A DNA stretch of 64,000 nucleotides from an uncultured Dorea sp. (GTDB lineage: Bacteria > Bacillota > Clostridia > Lachnospirales > Lachnospiraceae): contig CAKRCL010000002.1 of the NCBI GenBank assembly GCA_934307335.1, forward strand, positions 15,265-79,264, written 5' to 3'. This document shows, one piece after another, positions 17,333 to 27,767 of this stretch. The notes below the pieces were generated by a model, which was not told where the DNA came from, did no database searches, and was given only the letters and a program-made list of their open reading frames with translations. Position 1 is the first letter of the stretch, and each line of letters starts with the position of its first letter. A program made the position numbers and the translations under genes.

Positions 17333-18619
17333 TTATTTTTCTACAGCGTTCTCAACAAGGAATTCAATTGCTTCCTGAACAGCCATGTCATCTTTCATCT
17401 GCTGTCTCTCAGACTCTCCAACAAGTTCTTTCATCTTATCTAAGTCCATATCGTAGGATTTAGCCATCTCAGCTAACTTCTCATCAACTTTCTCATCAGC
17501 GATCTCGATGTTCTCAGCTTTTGCAATTGCTTCAAGAACAAGACGTGTCTGAATATTCTTCTCTGCTGAAGGCATCATCTGCTCCATCATCTTATCTGGA
17601 GTCATACCTGTAAACTGAGCATACTGCTCCATAGAAAGTCCCTGTGACATAAGATTCTGAGCAAAATTATCCATCTGCTGACGAGCCTGAGTTTTAATCA
17701 TAAGCTCCGGAATCTCCAGTTCAGCATTCTCAATTGCTTTTGCAATTACCTGATCCTCTTTTTTAGCTTTTCCTTCTTTTGCTTTTTCTTCTTTAATCTT
17801 AGCTTTTACATCAGCTTTGTATTCTTCTAATGTATCAAACTCAGATACTTCTGCTGCAAACTCGTCATCAATCTCCGGAAGTTCTTTTTCTTTAATCTCA
17901 TGAACTGTACATTTAAATACAGCATCTTTTCCCTGAAGGTTCTCTGCATGATACTCCTCTGGGAATGTAACCTTTACTTCTACTTCTTTCTCTGCTTCAA
18001 CACCAATCAACTGATCCTCAAATCCTGGAATAAATGTACCAGATCCGATTGTAAGAGAATAATTTTCTCCTTTTCCGCCTTCGAAAGCTTCTCCGTCAAT
18101 AAATCCTTCAAAGTCAAGAACAACTTCATCTCCATCCTGAACCGGGCGTCCTTCTACTGCTACTGTTCTGGCATTCTTTCCTGCCTCTTCCTGAATCTTA
18201 GCGTCAACTTCTTTCTGTGTTACGCGTGTAGATACTTTATCTACTTCAAGACCTTTGTAATCTCCAAGAGTTACTTCTGGTCTTGTAGCAACAAGTGCTG
18301 TAAAGATGAAAGGTTTACCTTTCTCGATCTGTGTAATATCGATTTCCGGCTGTGACACGATCTGAAGATCACACTCATCATATGCATCTGAGTAAGCCTT
18401 TGGAATTAATGCATTCGCTGCATCCTCATAAAATACATCTGCACCATACATCTTTTCAACCATCTGACGTGGAACTTTTCCTTTACGGAATCCTGGCATA
18501 CTGATTTTATTTTTTTGCTTTTTGTATGCATTCTGAAGTGCTTTTTCTAATTCATCAGCAGAAACTTCGATTGTGAGTTTCGCCATATTTTTTTCTAATT
18601 TTTCTACCTGTAAACTCAT
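17333..18619 (-). CDS. tig: Trigger factor
   Basis: A 428-residue ribosome-associated chaperone and peptidyl-prolyl isomerase. The ribosome-binding signature FRKGKVPRQMVEKMYG lies near residue 45. A central FKBP-type domain (GDEVVLDFEGFIDGEAFEGG, about 160-245) and a helical C-terminal substrate domain follow. AGGAGGAAAAGGGTAA precedes the ATG. It heads the tig-clpP-clpX-lon-engB cluster. The 165 bases upstream, up to the DJ-1 gene, contain AT-rich sequence with no certain promoter assignment. Confidence 0.97.
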   Translation of the reverse strand: MSLQVEKLEKNMAKLTIEVSADELEKALQNAYKKQKNKISMPGFRKGKVPRQMVEKMYGADVFYEDAANALIPKAYSDAYDECDLQIVSQPEIDITQIEKGKPFIFTALVATRPEVTLGDYKGLEVDKVSTRVTQKEVDAKIQEEAGKNARTVAVEGRPVQDGDEVVLDFEGFIDGEAFEGGKGENYSLTIGSGTFIPGFEDQLIGVEAEKEVEVKVTFPEEYHAENLQGKDAVFKCTVHEIKEKELPEIDDEFAAEVSEFDTLEEYKADVKAKIKEEKAKEGKAKKEDQVIAKAIENAELEIPELMIKTQARQQMDNFAQNLMSQGLSMEQYAQFTGMTPDKMMEQMMPSAEKNIQTRLVLEAIAKAENIEIADEKVDEKLAEMAKSYDMDLDKMKELVGESERQQMKDDMAVQEAIEFLVENAVEK

Positions 18620-18784
18620 TTACCCTTTTCCTCCTATTTCTATCCCCCTTGCATGGGTTGTCGCAAAAGGGCTTATTACATTGCATTCACTCAAGAAGTA
18701 TATCACAAACATTTCCAAATATCCAGTTCGATTTTATGGATATTGCGTTTTTTTATAAGCTTTTCATAAAATATAATAGAATTT

Positions 18785-19345
18785 CTACTTATATACAATA
18801 GATTCCGCTATTTCTAACGCTTTTTCTTCATTAACCAGCACTTCAATCAACTTCAGTGCAAAATCAATGGCTGTTCCTACTCCCTGGCTTGTGATGATAT
18901 TTTCATCAGTTGCTACTGGTGCACCAGTCAGATAAGCATCCTCTATCTCGCTCTCCATATCCGGATAACAGGTTGCTCTCTTTCCTTTTAAAAGTCCCAT
19001 ATCTGCCAGTATTGTCGGTGCAGCACAAATTGCAGCTACATATCTTCCATCATCATAAGCTTCCTGAACTGCTTTCCTTACATTTTCATCTTCTTTCAGA
19101 TTCGTTGTTCCCGGCATTCCTCCAGGAAGAACAATCATATCAGATTCTTTAAAATCAATTTCTGAAATCAGATCTTCTGTCTGTACCGGTATTCCATGTG
19201 CCCCACGCACTGTATAATCATCTGTAAGTGATACGGTATCCACATACACTTTTGCTCTTCGAAGCAAGTCGACCACGGTCAAGGCTTCTATCTCTTCAAA
19301 TCCATCTGCTAACAATACAGTTACTTTTTTCATACTGAATTTCAT
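18785..19345 (-). CDS. DJ-1/PfpI family protein
   Basis: A 186-residue single-domain protein of the DJ-1/ThiJ superfamily, close to the YajL/DJ-1 branch. The nucleophilic-elbow cysteine is in AAICAAPTILA (about residue 107), and the conserved glutamate lies in the opening VTVLLADGFEEIEA. Family members act as chaperones or deglycases in oxidative and carbonyl stress, but the activity here is inferred. AAGGAG sits 9 bases before ATG 19345; an internal ATG at 19333 is a possible start. It stands alone, divergent from the CYTH gene. Confidence 0.85.
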   Translation of the reverse strand: MKFSMKKVTVLLADGFEEIEALTVVDLLRRAKVYVDTVSLTDDYTVRGAHGIPVQTEDLISEIDFKESDMIVLPGGMPGTTNLKEDENVRKAVQEAYDDGRYVAAICAAPTILADMGLLKGKRATCYPDMESEIEDAYLTGAPVATDENIITSQGVGTAIDFALKLIEVLVNEEKALEIAESIVYK

Positions 19346-19452
19346 AATGGAGGTCTCCTTTTCTTAATTTTTCTTAGCTTATTTTCTTAATAGTAACACT
19401 GTTTACTTTTTGTGTAAACTGAATTATGATTATCTTATGGAGGTACATAAAT

Positions 19453-19896
19453 ATGGAAATCGAACGCAAATATCTCATTGATACTCTTCCTGAAAATTAT
19501 CAGGACTATCCTTACCGCAATATCGAGCAGGCTTATCTGAACACAGAACCTGTTATACGTATTCGAAAAGACAATGACAACTATGAACTCACTTACAAAT
19601 CAAAAGGACTTATGTCCCGAGAGGAATATAATCTTCCACTAAATGAGTCGGCTTATCTTCATCTGCTCACAAAGATAGATGGACGACTGATAAAGAAAAA
19701 ACGTTATATGATTCCCCTTGAAGATTCTCTCACGATCGAATTAGATATCTTTGAAGGTGATCTTGCTCCACTTATCCTCGCCGAAGTTGAGTTTTCCGAT
19801 GAGGCATCCGCTCTTTCTTTTAAACCACCAAAATGGTTTGGAAAAGATGTCACTTTCTCCTCTGAATATCACAATAGTTCACTAAGTTTGAAATAA
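19453..19896 (+). CDS. CYTH domain protein (triphosphate-tunnel fold)
   Basis: A 147-residue single CYTH domain. The N-terminal EIERKYLI is the EXEXK-like signature of triphosphate-tunnel metalloenzymes. Alternating charged strands follow (IRIRKDN, ELTYKSKG, IELDIFEGDL, LAEVEFSDE). Such proteins hydrolyse or bind tripolyphosphate or other triphosphates, but the substrate here is unknown. ATG 19453 follows GGAGG. It is a single-gene unit closed by a hairpin terminator. Confidence 0.85.
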   Translation: MEIERKYLIDTLPENYQDYPYRNIEQAYLNTEPVIRIRKDNDNYELTYKSKGLMSREEYNLPLNESAYLHLLTKIDGRLIKKKRYMIPLEDSLTIELDIFEGDLAPLILAEVEFSDEASALSFKPPKWFGKDVTFSSEYHNSSLSLK

Positions 19897-19920
19897 TCTG
19901 TTTTTAATAGTTATTTTTCT

Positions 19921-19946
19921 AAAAAGCAACAATATGTTGCTTTTTA
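19921..19946 (+). terminator. Intrinsic terminator of the CYTH gene
   Basis: AAAAGCAACA and TGTTGCTTTT form a 10-base stem with a 3-base loop, ending in a T-run and placed 25 bases after the stop. Confidence 0.8.
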
Positions 19947-20038
19947 TTATTTTGCTACGTTTCGACGCATATTCTCCTATTATTTGAACAAATTGTTATA
20001 CTACAAGAACACATTTGATTCCATGGAGGATAACATTA

Positions 20039-20455
20039 ATGGCAAATATCCAATTGACCGAAAATCTTCGCATTCTGCGTGAGAGAAGTAATCTTACACA
20101 AGAAGATTTTCGTAAACATCTGAATATTTCACGTCAGACCTATTCAAATTATGAACGCGGCACCCGCACTCCTGATTTGGATTTGCTCAAATTAATTGCT
20201 GACTTTTATCATATTACCATTGATGAACTATTATTCTGTAATGGCTATAAAATCCCTCTCTATTCTCAAAATTCAAACCGGATTTCCGAGGGTGAGATTC
20301 CTTATATTAAATGCAAAAAATCTGATAACATTATCTATCTTACAGATGACGAGTTAAAACTGATTCTTAAACTTCGTTCCGCTTCTGACGATGTCAAGCA
20401 GCTTATCAATGGCTTTCTAAACAATATAGATAATACAAATCAACATACAGATTAA
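20039..20455 (+). CDS. XRE family helix-turn-helix regulator
   Basis: A 138-residue DNA-binding protein. The first 65 residues are a Cro/CI-type helix-turn-helix: LRILRERSNLTQEDFRKHLNISRQTYSNYERGTRTPDLDLLKLIADFY. The C-terminal half is short and shows no recognised ligand domain, ending in a helical segment. ATG 20039 follows ATGGAGGA. It converges on lysC across a shared terminator. Its targets cannot be told from the sequence. Confidence 0.85.
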   Translation: MANIQLTENLRILRERSNLTQEDFRKHLNISRQTYSNYERGTRTPDLDLLKLIADFYHITIDELLFCNGYKIPLYSQNSNRISEGEIPYIKCKKSDNIIYLTDDELKLILKLRSASDDVKQLINGFLNNIDNTNQHTD

Positions 20456-20487
20456 TCTTTTTTACCAAATATATTTCTTATTAAAAC

Positions 20488-20538
20488 GAAAAGTCATGAA
20501 CCGTTCAATCAAAATCAGACTACGGATCATGACTTTTT
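20488..20538. terminator. Bidirectional terminator between the XRE gene and lysC
   Basis: GAAAAGTCATGA-ACCGT pairs with ACGG-TCATGACTTTTT with one mismatch, flanked by A- and T-runs, so it can serve both convergent genes. Confidence 0.8.
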
Positions 20539-20547
20539 TATATTTTT

Positions 20548-21756
20548 CTATTCTTCCATCACAAATTCATCATGCACTGCATTCATGGCTTTATCAATGT
20601 CTTTTTCTGATACCAGCACAGTAATACGAATTTCCGAAGTAGAAATCATATTAATATTAACTCTGGAATTATATAATGCCTCAAACATTCTGGATGCCAC
20701 TCCCGGATTACTCATCATTCCTGCACCAACAACTGACAATTTAGCAACATCCTTATTAAAAGTAATATCTTTGATCGTCAGTCTTTCTTTATTCTTATCC
20801 AGCACTTCCAGTGCAGGCTCTAAATCATCTGAAGCTACTGTAAAGGAAATGTCTTTTGTTCCCTCGCGTCCTACAGACTGTAAAATAATATCAACATTAA
20901 TATTATTAGCAGCCAATGTGTCAAATACGCCAAATGCGGTTCCCGGTTTATCCTCTACTCCAATGACCGAAATTCTTGCTGTATTTTTATCTGCTGCAAC
21001 TCCTGTTACTAACAGTTTTTCCATTCCTGTTCCCTCCCCTACTATGGTTCCTTCCGATGTATTCAGGCTAGATCTGACTACCAGATCTACATTATATTTT
21101 TTCGCCATCTCGACTGATCGGTTATGAAGTACTTTAGCTCCCAGACTGGCCAGCTCTAACATCTCATCATAAGTAATAAAATCTAGTTTTTTTGCATTTT
21201 TTACCACTCTTGGATCGGCTGTATACACACCATCTACATCTGTATAAATCTCGCATCTGTCAGCGTGAAGTACTGCTGCAAGAGCAACTGCCGTTGTATC
21301 AGAACCGCCACGGCCAAGTGTTGTAATATCGTCATATTTATTTACACCCTGAAATCCAGTTACAATCACAATCTTTCTGGAATCCAATTCATGTCTGATA
21401 CGTTTTGTATCTACACGTTTAAATCTTGCATTGCCATATTTAGATGTTGCATGCATAACGACCTGAAAGGCATTCAATGAAACCGCCGGAACATCCAGTG
21501 CCTGCATAGCCATTGCCATCAGAGAAACCGACACCTGTTCACCTGTTGTCAAAAGCATATCAAGCTCTCGCTTCTTTGCATTCGGATTAATTGAATTTGC
21601 CAGTTCAATCAGTTCATCTGTTGTATCCCCCATAGCCGAAAGCACAACAACTACGTCATGTCCTGCTTTATAGTCTTCAATGCAGCGTCTAGCCACATTA
21701 TATATTCGTTCTTTATTAGCAACAGAACTGCCGCCAAATTTTTTAACGATCAGCAT
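20548..21756 (-). CDS. lysC: Aspartate kinase
   Basis: A 402-residue aspartokinase, the first step of the lysine, threonine and methionine pathway. KFGGSSVA at residues 5-12 and TLGRGGSDTTAVALAA near 150 are the kinase signatures. Two C-terminal ACT domains (about 265-402) should sense end products. It follows hom by 17 bases and is the last gene of secA-prfB-hom-lysC. The dapA-dapB pair lies about 9 kb away on the same strand. Confidence 0.95.
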   Translation of the reverse strand: MLIVKKFGGSSVANKERIYNVARRCIEDYKAGHDVVVVLSAMGDTTDELIELANSINPNAKKRELDMLLTTGEQVSVSLMAMAMQALDVPAVSLNAFQVVMHATSKYGNARFKRVDTKRIRHELDSRKIVIVTGFQGVNKYDDITTLGRGGSDTTAVALAAVLHADRCEIYTDVDGVYTADPRVVKNAKKLDFITYDEMLELASLGAKVLHNRSVEMAKKYNVDLVVRSSLNTSEGTIVGEGTGMEKLLVTGVAADKNTARISVIGVEDKPGTAFGVFDTLAANNINVDIILQSVGREGTKDISFTVASDDLEPALEVLDKNKERLTIKDITFNKDVAKLSVVGAGMMSNPGVASRMFEALYNSRVNINMISTSEIRITVLVSEKDIDKAMNAVHDEFVMEE

Positions 21757-21773
21757 ATTTTCTCCTCTTTACT

Positions 21774-22994
21774 TTAATCTTCAATACGAATCATATGAAG
21801 AATCTGATCTCCATAACTCTTCGCTCTTGTATCATAATCGCCTTCCATCATAACAGGTGTAACAAATCCGAATTCTTCTTCCAGACCATCCACCTTCACG
21901 ATTTCAACTTCACCAAAAGAATACCTAATATCCTCTATCTTTTCCTCAACATTTCCTCTCATACGGATGAAGAAACGTCTCTTCATAGATGATTTATCTT
22001 CCAGGCAAAGTTTTTCTTCTTTCCACATAGTCATAACATTACGATTCAGATTCTTAGAAGCCTCTACAACATCTGACACAACAGCACTCGCAGTTGGAAG
22101 TTTTCCCGCACCGCTTCCATAGAACATCGCATCTCCCAAAACATTACCGTGAACAAAGATTGCATTAAAAACTCCATTCACATTATACAACGGATGTTCT
22201 GGATAAAGCATACACGGTGCCACAATTGCACCAAGTCTCTCACCATGCCTTTTACTGGATGCAAGCAATTTAATTGTAGCTCCCATTGTTTTCGCATACT
22301 TCATATCTTCCACTGTAATTTTCGTAATTCCTTCACAGTAAATATCTTCAAAATCCACTTGTTGTCCGGAAATTAATGATGATAAGATTGCAATTTTTCT
22401 ACATGCATCATACCCTTCTACATCTGCCTCCGGGTTGAATTCCGCATACCCTTTTTCCTGTGCTTCTTTTAATACGGAGTCATAGTCTGCCCCTTCATAG
22501 AACATCTTTGTCAACATGTAGTTTGTTGTACCATTTAAAATTCCGGTAATTTCTTCAATTTCATCTGCCGTCAATGATGAATTCAATGGTCTGATAATCG
22601 GAATTCCGCCTCCGACACTTGCCTCAAATAAAAAGTTAATATTTTTTTCTTTTGCAATAGAAAGAAGCTCTGCACCATGCTTTGCGACAAGTGCTTTGTT
22701 AGAAGTAACTACACATTTTCCTGCAAGAAGACTCCTTTTAACAAATGTATAAGCCGGCTCGATTCCACCCATTACTTCCACAACAATCTGAATATCACTA
22801 TCTGAAACAATCGTCTCAAAATCATGAATCACTTTCTCCTGAATCGGATCTCCCGGAAAATCACGAATATCCAGTACATATTTTACATTCAATGCATCTC
22901 CGATTCTCTGGGCAATACGTGCTCCGTTAGTATTGATAACCTCTACAACTCCTGATCCTACTGTACCATAACCCATCACTGCTATATTTATCAT
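21774..22994 (-). CDS. hom: Homoserine dehydrogenase
   Basis: A 406-residue NAD(P)-dependent enzyme reducing aspartate semialdehyde to homoserine. The N-terminal GYGTVGSGVVEV binds the cofactor. The family signature GILNGTTNYMLTKM...GYAEFNPEADVEGYDACRKIAIL spans about residues 150-205. A C-terminal regulatory region of about 70 residues follows. Its ATG overlaps the prfB stop as ATGA, so translation is coupled to release factor 2. Confidence 0.95.
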   Translation of the reverse strand: MINIAVMGYGTVGSGVVEVINTNGARIAQRIGDALNVKYVLDIRDFPGDPIQEKVIHDFETIVSDSDIQIVVEVMGGIEPAYTFVKRSLLAGKCVVTSNKALVAKHGAELLSIAKEKNINFLFEASVGGGIPIIRPLNSSLTADEIEEITGILNGTTNYMLTKMFYEGADYDSVLKEAQEKGYAEFNPEADVEGYDACRKIAILSSLISGQQVDFEDIYCEGITKITVEDMKYAKTMGATIKLLASSKRHGERLGAIVAPCMLYPEHPLYNVNGVFNAIFVHGNVLGDAMFYGSGAGKLPTASAVVSDVVEASKNLNRNVMTMWKEEKLCLEDKSSMKRRFFIRMRGNVEEKIEDIRYSFGEVEIVKVDGLEEEFGFVTPVMMEGDYDTRAKSYGDQILHMIRIED

Positions 22995-24116
22995 ACCATT
23001 CCTTCCTTTCCATTGCCCGCTGTCTGTTTCAAATAGGCATTTATAAATAAATCAAGATCACCATCCAGAACTGCTGTAACATTGCCATTCTCCACATTTG
23101 TCCTATGATCTTTCACCAACGTATACGGTTGCATAACATAAGAACGAATTTGGTTTCCAAATCCGATATCTTTCACTTCTCCTCGAATATCTGATACTTT
23201 TTCAGCCTGTTCTTGTTCCTGCAAAAGCTTTAACTTTGCTTTCAACATCTGCATTGCTTTTTCTTTATTGTGATGCTGTGACCTTTCATTCTGACACTGC
23301 ACCACGATTCCAGTCGGCAAATGTGTAATTCGAATAGCTGAAGATGTCTTATTAACATGCTGTCCACCGGCTCCACTTGCACGATAAGTATCAATTTTCA
23401 AATCATCGTCCGAAATATCAATATCTATTTCTTCTTCTATATCCGGCACCACATCACAAGACGCAAAAGAAGTCTGTCTCTTTCCTGCAGAATTAAAAGG
23501 CGAAATTCTCACCAGTCTGTGTACACCCTTTTCGGATTTCAGATATCCGTATGCATTTTCTCCAACTACTTCAAATGTAATATTTTTAATTCCTGTAATA
23601 TCTCCATCCAAATAATCCAGCACCTGAACTGAAAACCCTTTTGTAGCAAACCATCTGGTATACATGCGGTATAACATATTCACCCAGTCACATGCCTCCG
23701 TACCACCAGTTCCTGCATGTAAAGTCATAATTGCATTACAAGAGTCATATTCTCCTGACAGCAATGTCTGAATTCTCAACTTTTCATAGTCTTTTTCAAA
23801 TGCATCAATATCCCGTTCTATCTCCTTTACCATTGACCGGTCTTCCTCTTCATCAGCCATTTCGATCAAGGTACATATATCATCATATTCCGAATACAGT
23901 GCATGAATGACTTTCAAATGTTCCTGAAGATCTTTCAGTTCTTTCATAATCTTCTGCGATTCTTCCGGAGCATCCCAGAATCCCGGTTCTTCGATTTTAC
24001 GCTCCAGTTCTTCTACTCTGTTCTCTTTACCTGAAATGTCAAAGTGAATCCCTCATTTCGGCAAGAGGTTCTTCATAAGAGTTCATAACTCCTTTATACT
24101 GTTCCAGTTCTATCAC
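22991..24116 (-). CDS. prfB: Peptide chain release factor 2 with programmed +1 frameshift
   Basis: Release factor 2 recognises UAA and UGA. A 25-codon first frame starts at GTG 24114-24116 (AGAGGTGAG upstream) and ends at the in-frame UGA 24039-24041 within CTT-TGA-C. A +1 shift there leads into the remaining 349 codons, giving about 374 residues. The body has the GGQ peptidyl-hydrolysis motif (RASGAGGQHVNKTSSAIR) and SPF (RISPFNSAGKRQTSFASC), as in RF2. The shift lets RF2 autoregulate its synthesis. It follows secA by 84 bases and overlaps hom by 4. Confidence 0.96.
24038..24056 (-). promoter_or_regulatory. prfB programmed frameshift site
   Basis: The minus strand reads AGGGATTCACTTTGAC: a Shine-Dalgarno-like AGGG a few bases before the slippery CTT codon and UGA-C stop, the classical RF2 arrangement. 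The downstream frame continues immediately with DISGKENRVEELE. Confidence 0.93.
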
Positions 24117-24200
24117 GCTGCCTCACCTCTTTCTATACTTAAATTACTCTTTAAAAGACTTCTCTCCCGTCGCTTTTGCAACGGGAGATTCTTCCCTTGA

Positions 24201-26768
24201 TTATTTATTCTTTCCACAACACTGCTTGTACTTTTTACCACTTCCACACGGGCATGGATCATTCGGGTAAATCTTCTTATTCTCACGCTTTTTAGGCTCA
24301 CGAAGTGCTGTATCGTCTTTATTAGTTCCAGTTACTTTTGCTACCTGCTCACGTTCTGCCTTTTGTTCGATTCTCACGTGCATCAGAGTTCTTACTGTTG
24401 TTTCCGTGATAGCCTGTGTCATCTCTCCGAACATATCATATCCGAGCATCTTATATTCTACCTTTGGATCACGGTTACCATATGCCTGTAATCCAATACC
24501 CTGACGGAGTTGATCCATATCATCAATATGATCCATCCATTTTGCATCAATAACTTTTAAAAGTACAACTCGCTCCAGTTCACGGATATGCTCCGGCTCC
24601 GGGAATTCTGCCTCTTTTGCTTCGTATGCTTTTGCTGCGCGCTCTTTCAACAGATGCTTCAGCTCTTTCTGTCCCATACCTTTGACATCATCTGGTGTCA
24701 CTGGTTTCATCGGTATAGTTCCCCCGATTACACGATTCAATTCGATCAAATCCCAATCCTCATAATCCTGATCGGCAGAGATTTCTGTATCTACTGTATT
24801 CTCAATATAATCGTTGATCATATGGAAGATTGAATCACGCATATTCTCACCATCAAGTACACGTCTTCTCTCTTCATAAATAATCTCTCTTTGCTCATTC
24901 ATAACCTGATCATATTCTAGCAAATTCTTACGAATAGCAAAGTTGTTGCTCTCGATTTTCTGCTGAGCTTTCTCGATTGCACTGGAAAGCATCTTGTGTT
25001 CGATCTGCTCGCCTTCCTCAACTCCCATTGCCTCAAACACCTGCATCAGTCTTTCAGATCCAAACAATCTCATCAGATCATCTTCCAAAGAAATGTAAAA
25101 TCTGGATTCTCCCGGATCTCCCTGACGACCGGAACGGCCTCGCAACTGATTATCAATACGTCTGGACTCATGACGCTCTGTACCAATAATCTTAAGACCG
25201 CCTGCTTCTCTTGATTCATCATCTAATTTAATATCGGTACCACGACCAGCCATGTTTGTCGCAATCGTTACTGCATCATGGATACCTGCCTGTGCTACGA
25301 TCTCAGCCTCAAGTTCATGATACTTCGCATTCAACACATTATGTTTGATTCCTCTTCTTCTAAGCATGCCACTTAAAAGTTCAGAAGTTTCAATTGTAAT
25401 TGTACCAACCAGTACCGGCTGATGTTTTGCATGAGCTTTTTCAATCTCATCACAAACTGCATTGAACTTTTCTTTCTTTGTCTTATATACAACGTCTTCC
25501 AGATCTTTTCTCGCAACTGGCCGATTCGTCGGGATTTCAATGACATCCATTCCATAAATCTCACGGAACTCTTTTTCTTCGGTAAGGGCAGTACCGGTCA
25601 TACCGGCTTTCTTTTCAAATTTATTAAATAAATTCTGGAATGTAATGGTTGCCAGCGTCTTGCTCTCTCTTTTAACCTTTACATGTTCTTTTGCTTCAAT
25701 CGCCTGATGAAGTCCGTCGGAATAACGACGTCCCGGCATAATACGTCCTGTAAATTCGTCTACGATCAGAACTTCATCATCTTTTACAACATAATCCTGA
25801 TCCCGGAACATCAGATTATGTGCTCGAAGTGCAAGAATAATATTATGCTGGATCTCCAGATTCTCCGGATCAGCAAGGTTTTCAATATGGAAGAACTTTT
25901 CAACCTTCTTCACACCATCTTCTGTAAGGTTGATATTCTTCTCTTTTTCATTAACAATAAAGTCCCCTGTCTCTTCAATATCTTCGCCCATGATAGCATT
26001 CATCTTACTGAATTCGCCACTGGCTTCTCCTTTTTCCAACTGACGAGCCAGAATATCACATGCCTCATAAAGCTTTGTTGATTTATCACTCTGACCGGAA
26101 ATAATCAAAGGTGTTCTTGCTTCATCAATCAATACAGAGTCAACCTCATCAATGATTGCATACTTCAATCCCCTCTGAACAAGCTGCTCTTTGTAAATTA
26201 CCATGTTATCTCTCAGATAATCAAATCCAAGTTCATTATTCGTTACATAAGTAATATCACAATTATACGCAGCACGTCTTTCATCATTATCCATGCTGTT
26301 CAATACGACACCAACTGTCAATCCAAGAAATTCATGCACCTGTCCCATCCACTCAGCATCACGCTTTGCCAGATAGTCATTGACTGTTACAATGTGTACA
26401 CCTTCACCTGTCAATGCATTCAAATATGCCGGAAGTGTAGATACCAATGTCTTACCTTCACCAGTCTTCATCTCAGAAATACGTCCCTGATGAAGAATAA
26501 TTCCTCCGATCAACTGCACTCTATAATGCTTCATTCCGAGAGTTCTTCCGGCAGCTTCTCGTACAACTGCAAAAGCCTCCGGGAGAATATCATCCAATGT
26601 TTCTCCCTCTTTCAGTCGGCTTTTAAATTCCTGTGTCTTATTCTTAAGCTCTTCGTCGGAAAGCTGCTCCATCTGGGGCCCCAACGCTTCAATCTCATCT
26701 ACAATGGGATAGATACGCTTCAACTCATTCTCACTATGTGTTCCAAATATTTTTTGCAGTAAACCCAT
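24201..26768 (-). CDS. secA: Preprotein translocase ATPase SecA
   Basis: An 855-residue motor that drives proteins through SecYEG. The first nucleotide fold has MKTGEGKT (about residues 100-107) and [20 protein letters not shown] preprotein cross-linking region and second motor domain follow with [12 protein letters not shown] and [13 protein letters not shown]. The C-terminal zinc/SecB-type tail [14 protein letters not shown] is present. Length is normal. It is the first gene of secA-prfB-hom-lysC; the 102-base gap upstream separates it from hisA. Confidence 0.97.
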   Translation of the reverse strand: MGLLQKIFGTHSENELKRIYPIVDEIEALGPQMEQLSDEELKNKTQEFKSRLKEGETLDDILPEAFAVVREAAGRTLGMKHYRVQLIGGIILHQGRISEMKTGEGKTLVSTLPAYLNALTGEGVHIVTVNDYLAKRDAEWMGQVHEFLGLTVGVVLNSMDNDERRAAYNCDITYVTNNELGFDYLRDNMVIYKEQLVQRGLKYAIIDEVDSVLIDEARTPLIISGQSDKSTKLYEACDILARQLEKGEASGEFSKMNAIMGEDIEETGDFIVNEKEKNINLTEDGVKKVEKFFHIENLADPENLEIQHNIILALRAHNLMFRDQDYVVKDDEVLIVDEFTGRIMPGRRYSDGLHQAIEAKEHVKVKRESKTLATITFQNLFNKFEKKAGMTGTALTEEKEFREIYGMDVIEIPTNRPVARKDLEDVVYKTKKEKFNAVCDEIEKAHAKHQPVLVGTITIETSELLSGMLRRRGIKHNVLNAKYHELEAEIVAQAGIHDAVTIATNMAGRGTDIKLDDESREAGGLKIIGTERHESRRIDNQLRGRSGRQGDPGESRFYISLEDDLMRLFGSERLMQVFEAMGVEEGEQIEHKMLSSAIEKAQQKIESNNFAIRKNLLEYDQVMNEQREIIYEERRRVLDGENMRDSIFHMINDYIENTVDTEISADQDYEDWDLIELNRVIGGTIPMKPVTPDDVKGMGQKELKHLLKERAAKAYEAKEAEFPEPEHIRELERVVLLKVIDAKWMDHIDDMDQLRQGIGLQAYGNRDPKVEYKMLGYDMFGEMTQAITETTVRTLMHVRIEQKAEREQVAKVTGTNKDDTALREPKKRENKKIYPNDPCPCGSGKKYKQCCGKNK

Positions 26769-26870
26769 ATCTATATACTACTCCTTGTCCGTAAAATTAC
26801 TCAGTCTCCATTTTATCACTATCAAAGCTTCAATTCAACCAATTTAGAAAGTGTTTTCAAACTGTTCACA

Positions 26871-27638
26871 TTATATTTCTTTTATCTTTTCATAAGGAAG
26901 TACTCCGCCAAAAAGATCCAGGGCACTGCCTATTGTAAAATCTACTTTTCCATTCGTTTTTTTTCTAAAATTTTCAATATCCGAAAGACTTGCAATACCA
27001 CCTGCATAGGTAACCGGGATCTTATCAAATCTTCCGAGAAGTTCTGCAAGTTCTTCATCAATTCCAGCTGCTTTTCCTTCTACATCCACACCATGTACAA
27101 GATATTCATCACAATAATCTGCAATTTCATTAAGAACCGCTCCTGTGAGTTTTACATCCGTAAACTTCTGCCAACGATCTGTAACAATATAATATCCGTC
27201 TTCTTTTTTTCTACAACTCAAATCAATAACGATTTTTTCTTTTCCCAGCACAGCTTTTAATCTTTCCATATTTTTCCAGTTTATTTTTCCATCTTGAAAG
27301 ATATAAGAAGTGACGATCACATGACTTGCCCCTGCATCCAGAAATTCTTCGGCATTCTGATCATTGATACCTCCGCCGACCTGAAGTCCTCCCGGATAAG
27401 TACGAAGTGCAAGCATCGCCTGTGCCTTTGTCTGTTCATAATAATCAGATGCTTGAGGATTTAACAATATCACATGGCCGCCTTTCAGTCCGTCCTTTTT
27501 ATACAAATCTGCATAATAATCTGCATCTTTCGATGCAGTAAAATTTTCCCTGGCCTGATTACCTTGATCCGTTAAACTTCCTCCGACAATTTGTTTTACT
27601 TTTCCATTATGTATATCAATACACGGTCTGAAATGCAT
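26871..27638 (-). CDS. hisA: HisA-type ProFAR isomerase (eukaryote-like branch)
   Basis: A 255-residue TIM-barrel enzyme that isomerises the ProFAR ribotide in histidine synthesis. It resembles the eukaryotic HIS6-type branch rather than common bacterial HisA: RPCIDIHNGKVKQIVGGS, LQVGGGINDQNAEEFLDAGASHVIVTSYIF, LSCRKKEDGYYIVTDRWQKFTD, and HGVDVEGKAAGID followed by PVTYAGGIASLSDIE. The catalytic Asp residues of the first strand (CIDIH) and HGVDVEG are kept. It stands alone between terminators, with no other his gene in the window. Confidence 0.85.
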   Translation of the reverse strand: MHFRPCIDIHNGKVKQIVGGSLTDQGNQARENFTASKDADYYADLYKKDGLKGGHVILLNPQASDYYEQTKAQAMLALRTYPGGLQVGGGINDQNAEEFLDAGASHVIVTSYIFQDGKINWKNMERLKAVLGKEKIVIDLSCRKKEDGYYIVTDRWQKFTDVKLTGAVLNEIADYCDEYLVHGVDVEGKAAGIDEELAELLGRFDKIPVTYAGGIASLSDIENFRKKTNGKVDFTIGSALDLFGGVLPYEKIKEI

Positions 27639-27661
27639 GACATAACTCCTTTCTTGTATTC

Positions 27662-27738
27662 AAAAGAGACGACTCTGGTCTTCCAGAAAGCATAAGTAAA
27701 ACTCCTAGCTTAGAGAAGATGCAGCCGCCGTCTCTTTT
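27662..27738. terminator. Terminator-like inverted repeat upstream of hisA
   Basis: AAAAGAGACG (27662-27671) pairs with CGTCTCTTTT (27729-27738) around a long loop. It lies between the lipoprotein gene (upstream on the minus strand) and hisA, so it probably ends the lipoprotein transcript. Confidence 0.6.
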
Positions 27739-27767
27739 CATCACTATATAACTGTTATTTTTTCTTC

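Noticed and set aside
24039-24041. Stop codon and frame change in prfB as a mutation
   Set aside because: CTT-TGA-C with upstream AGGG is the standard RF2 programmed frameshift.
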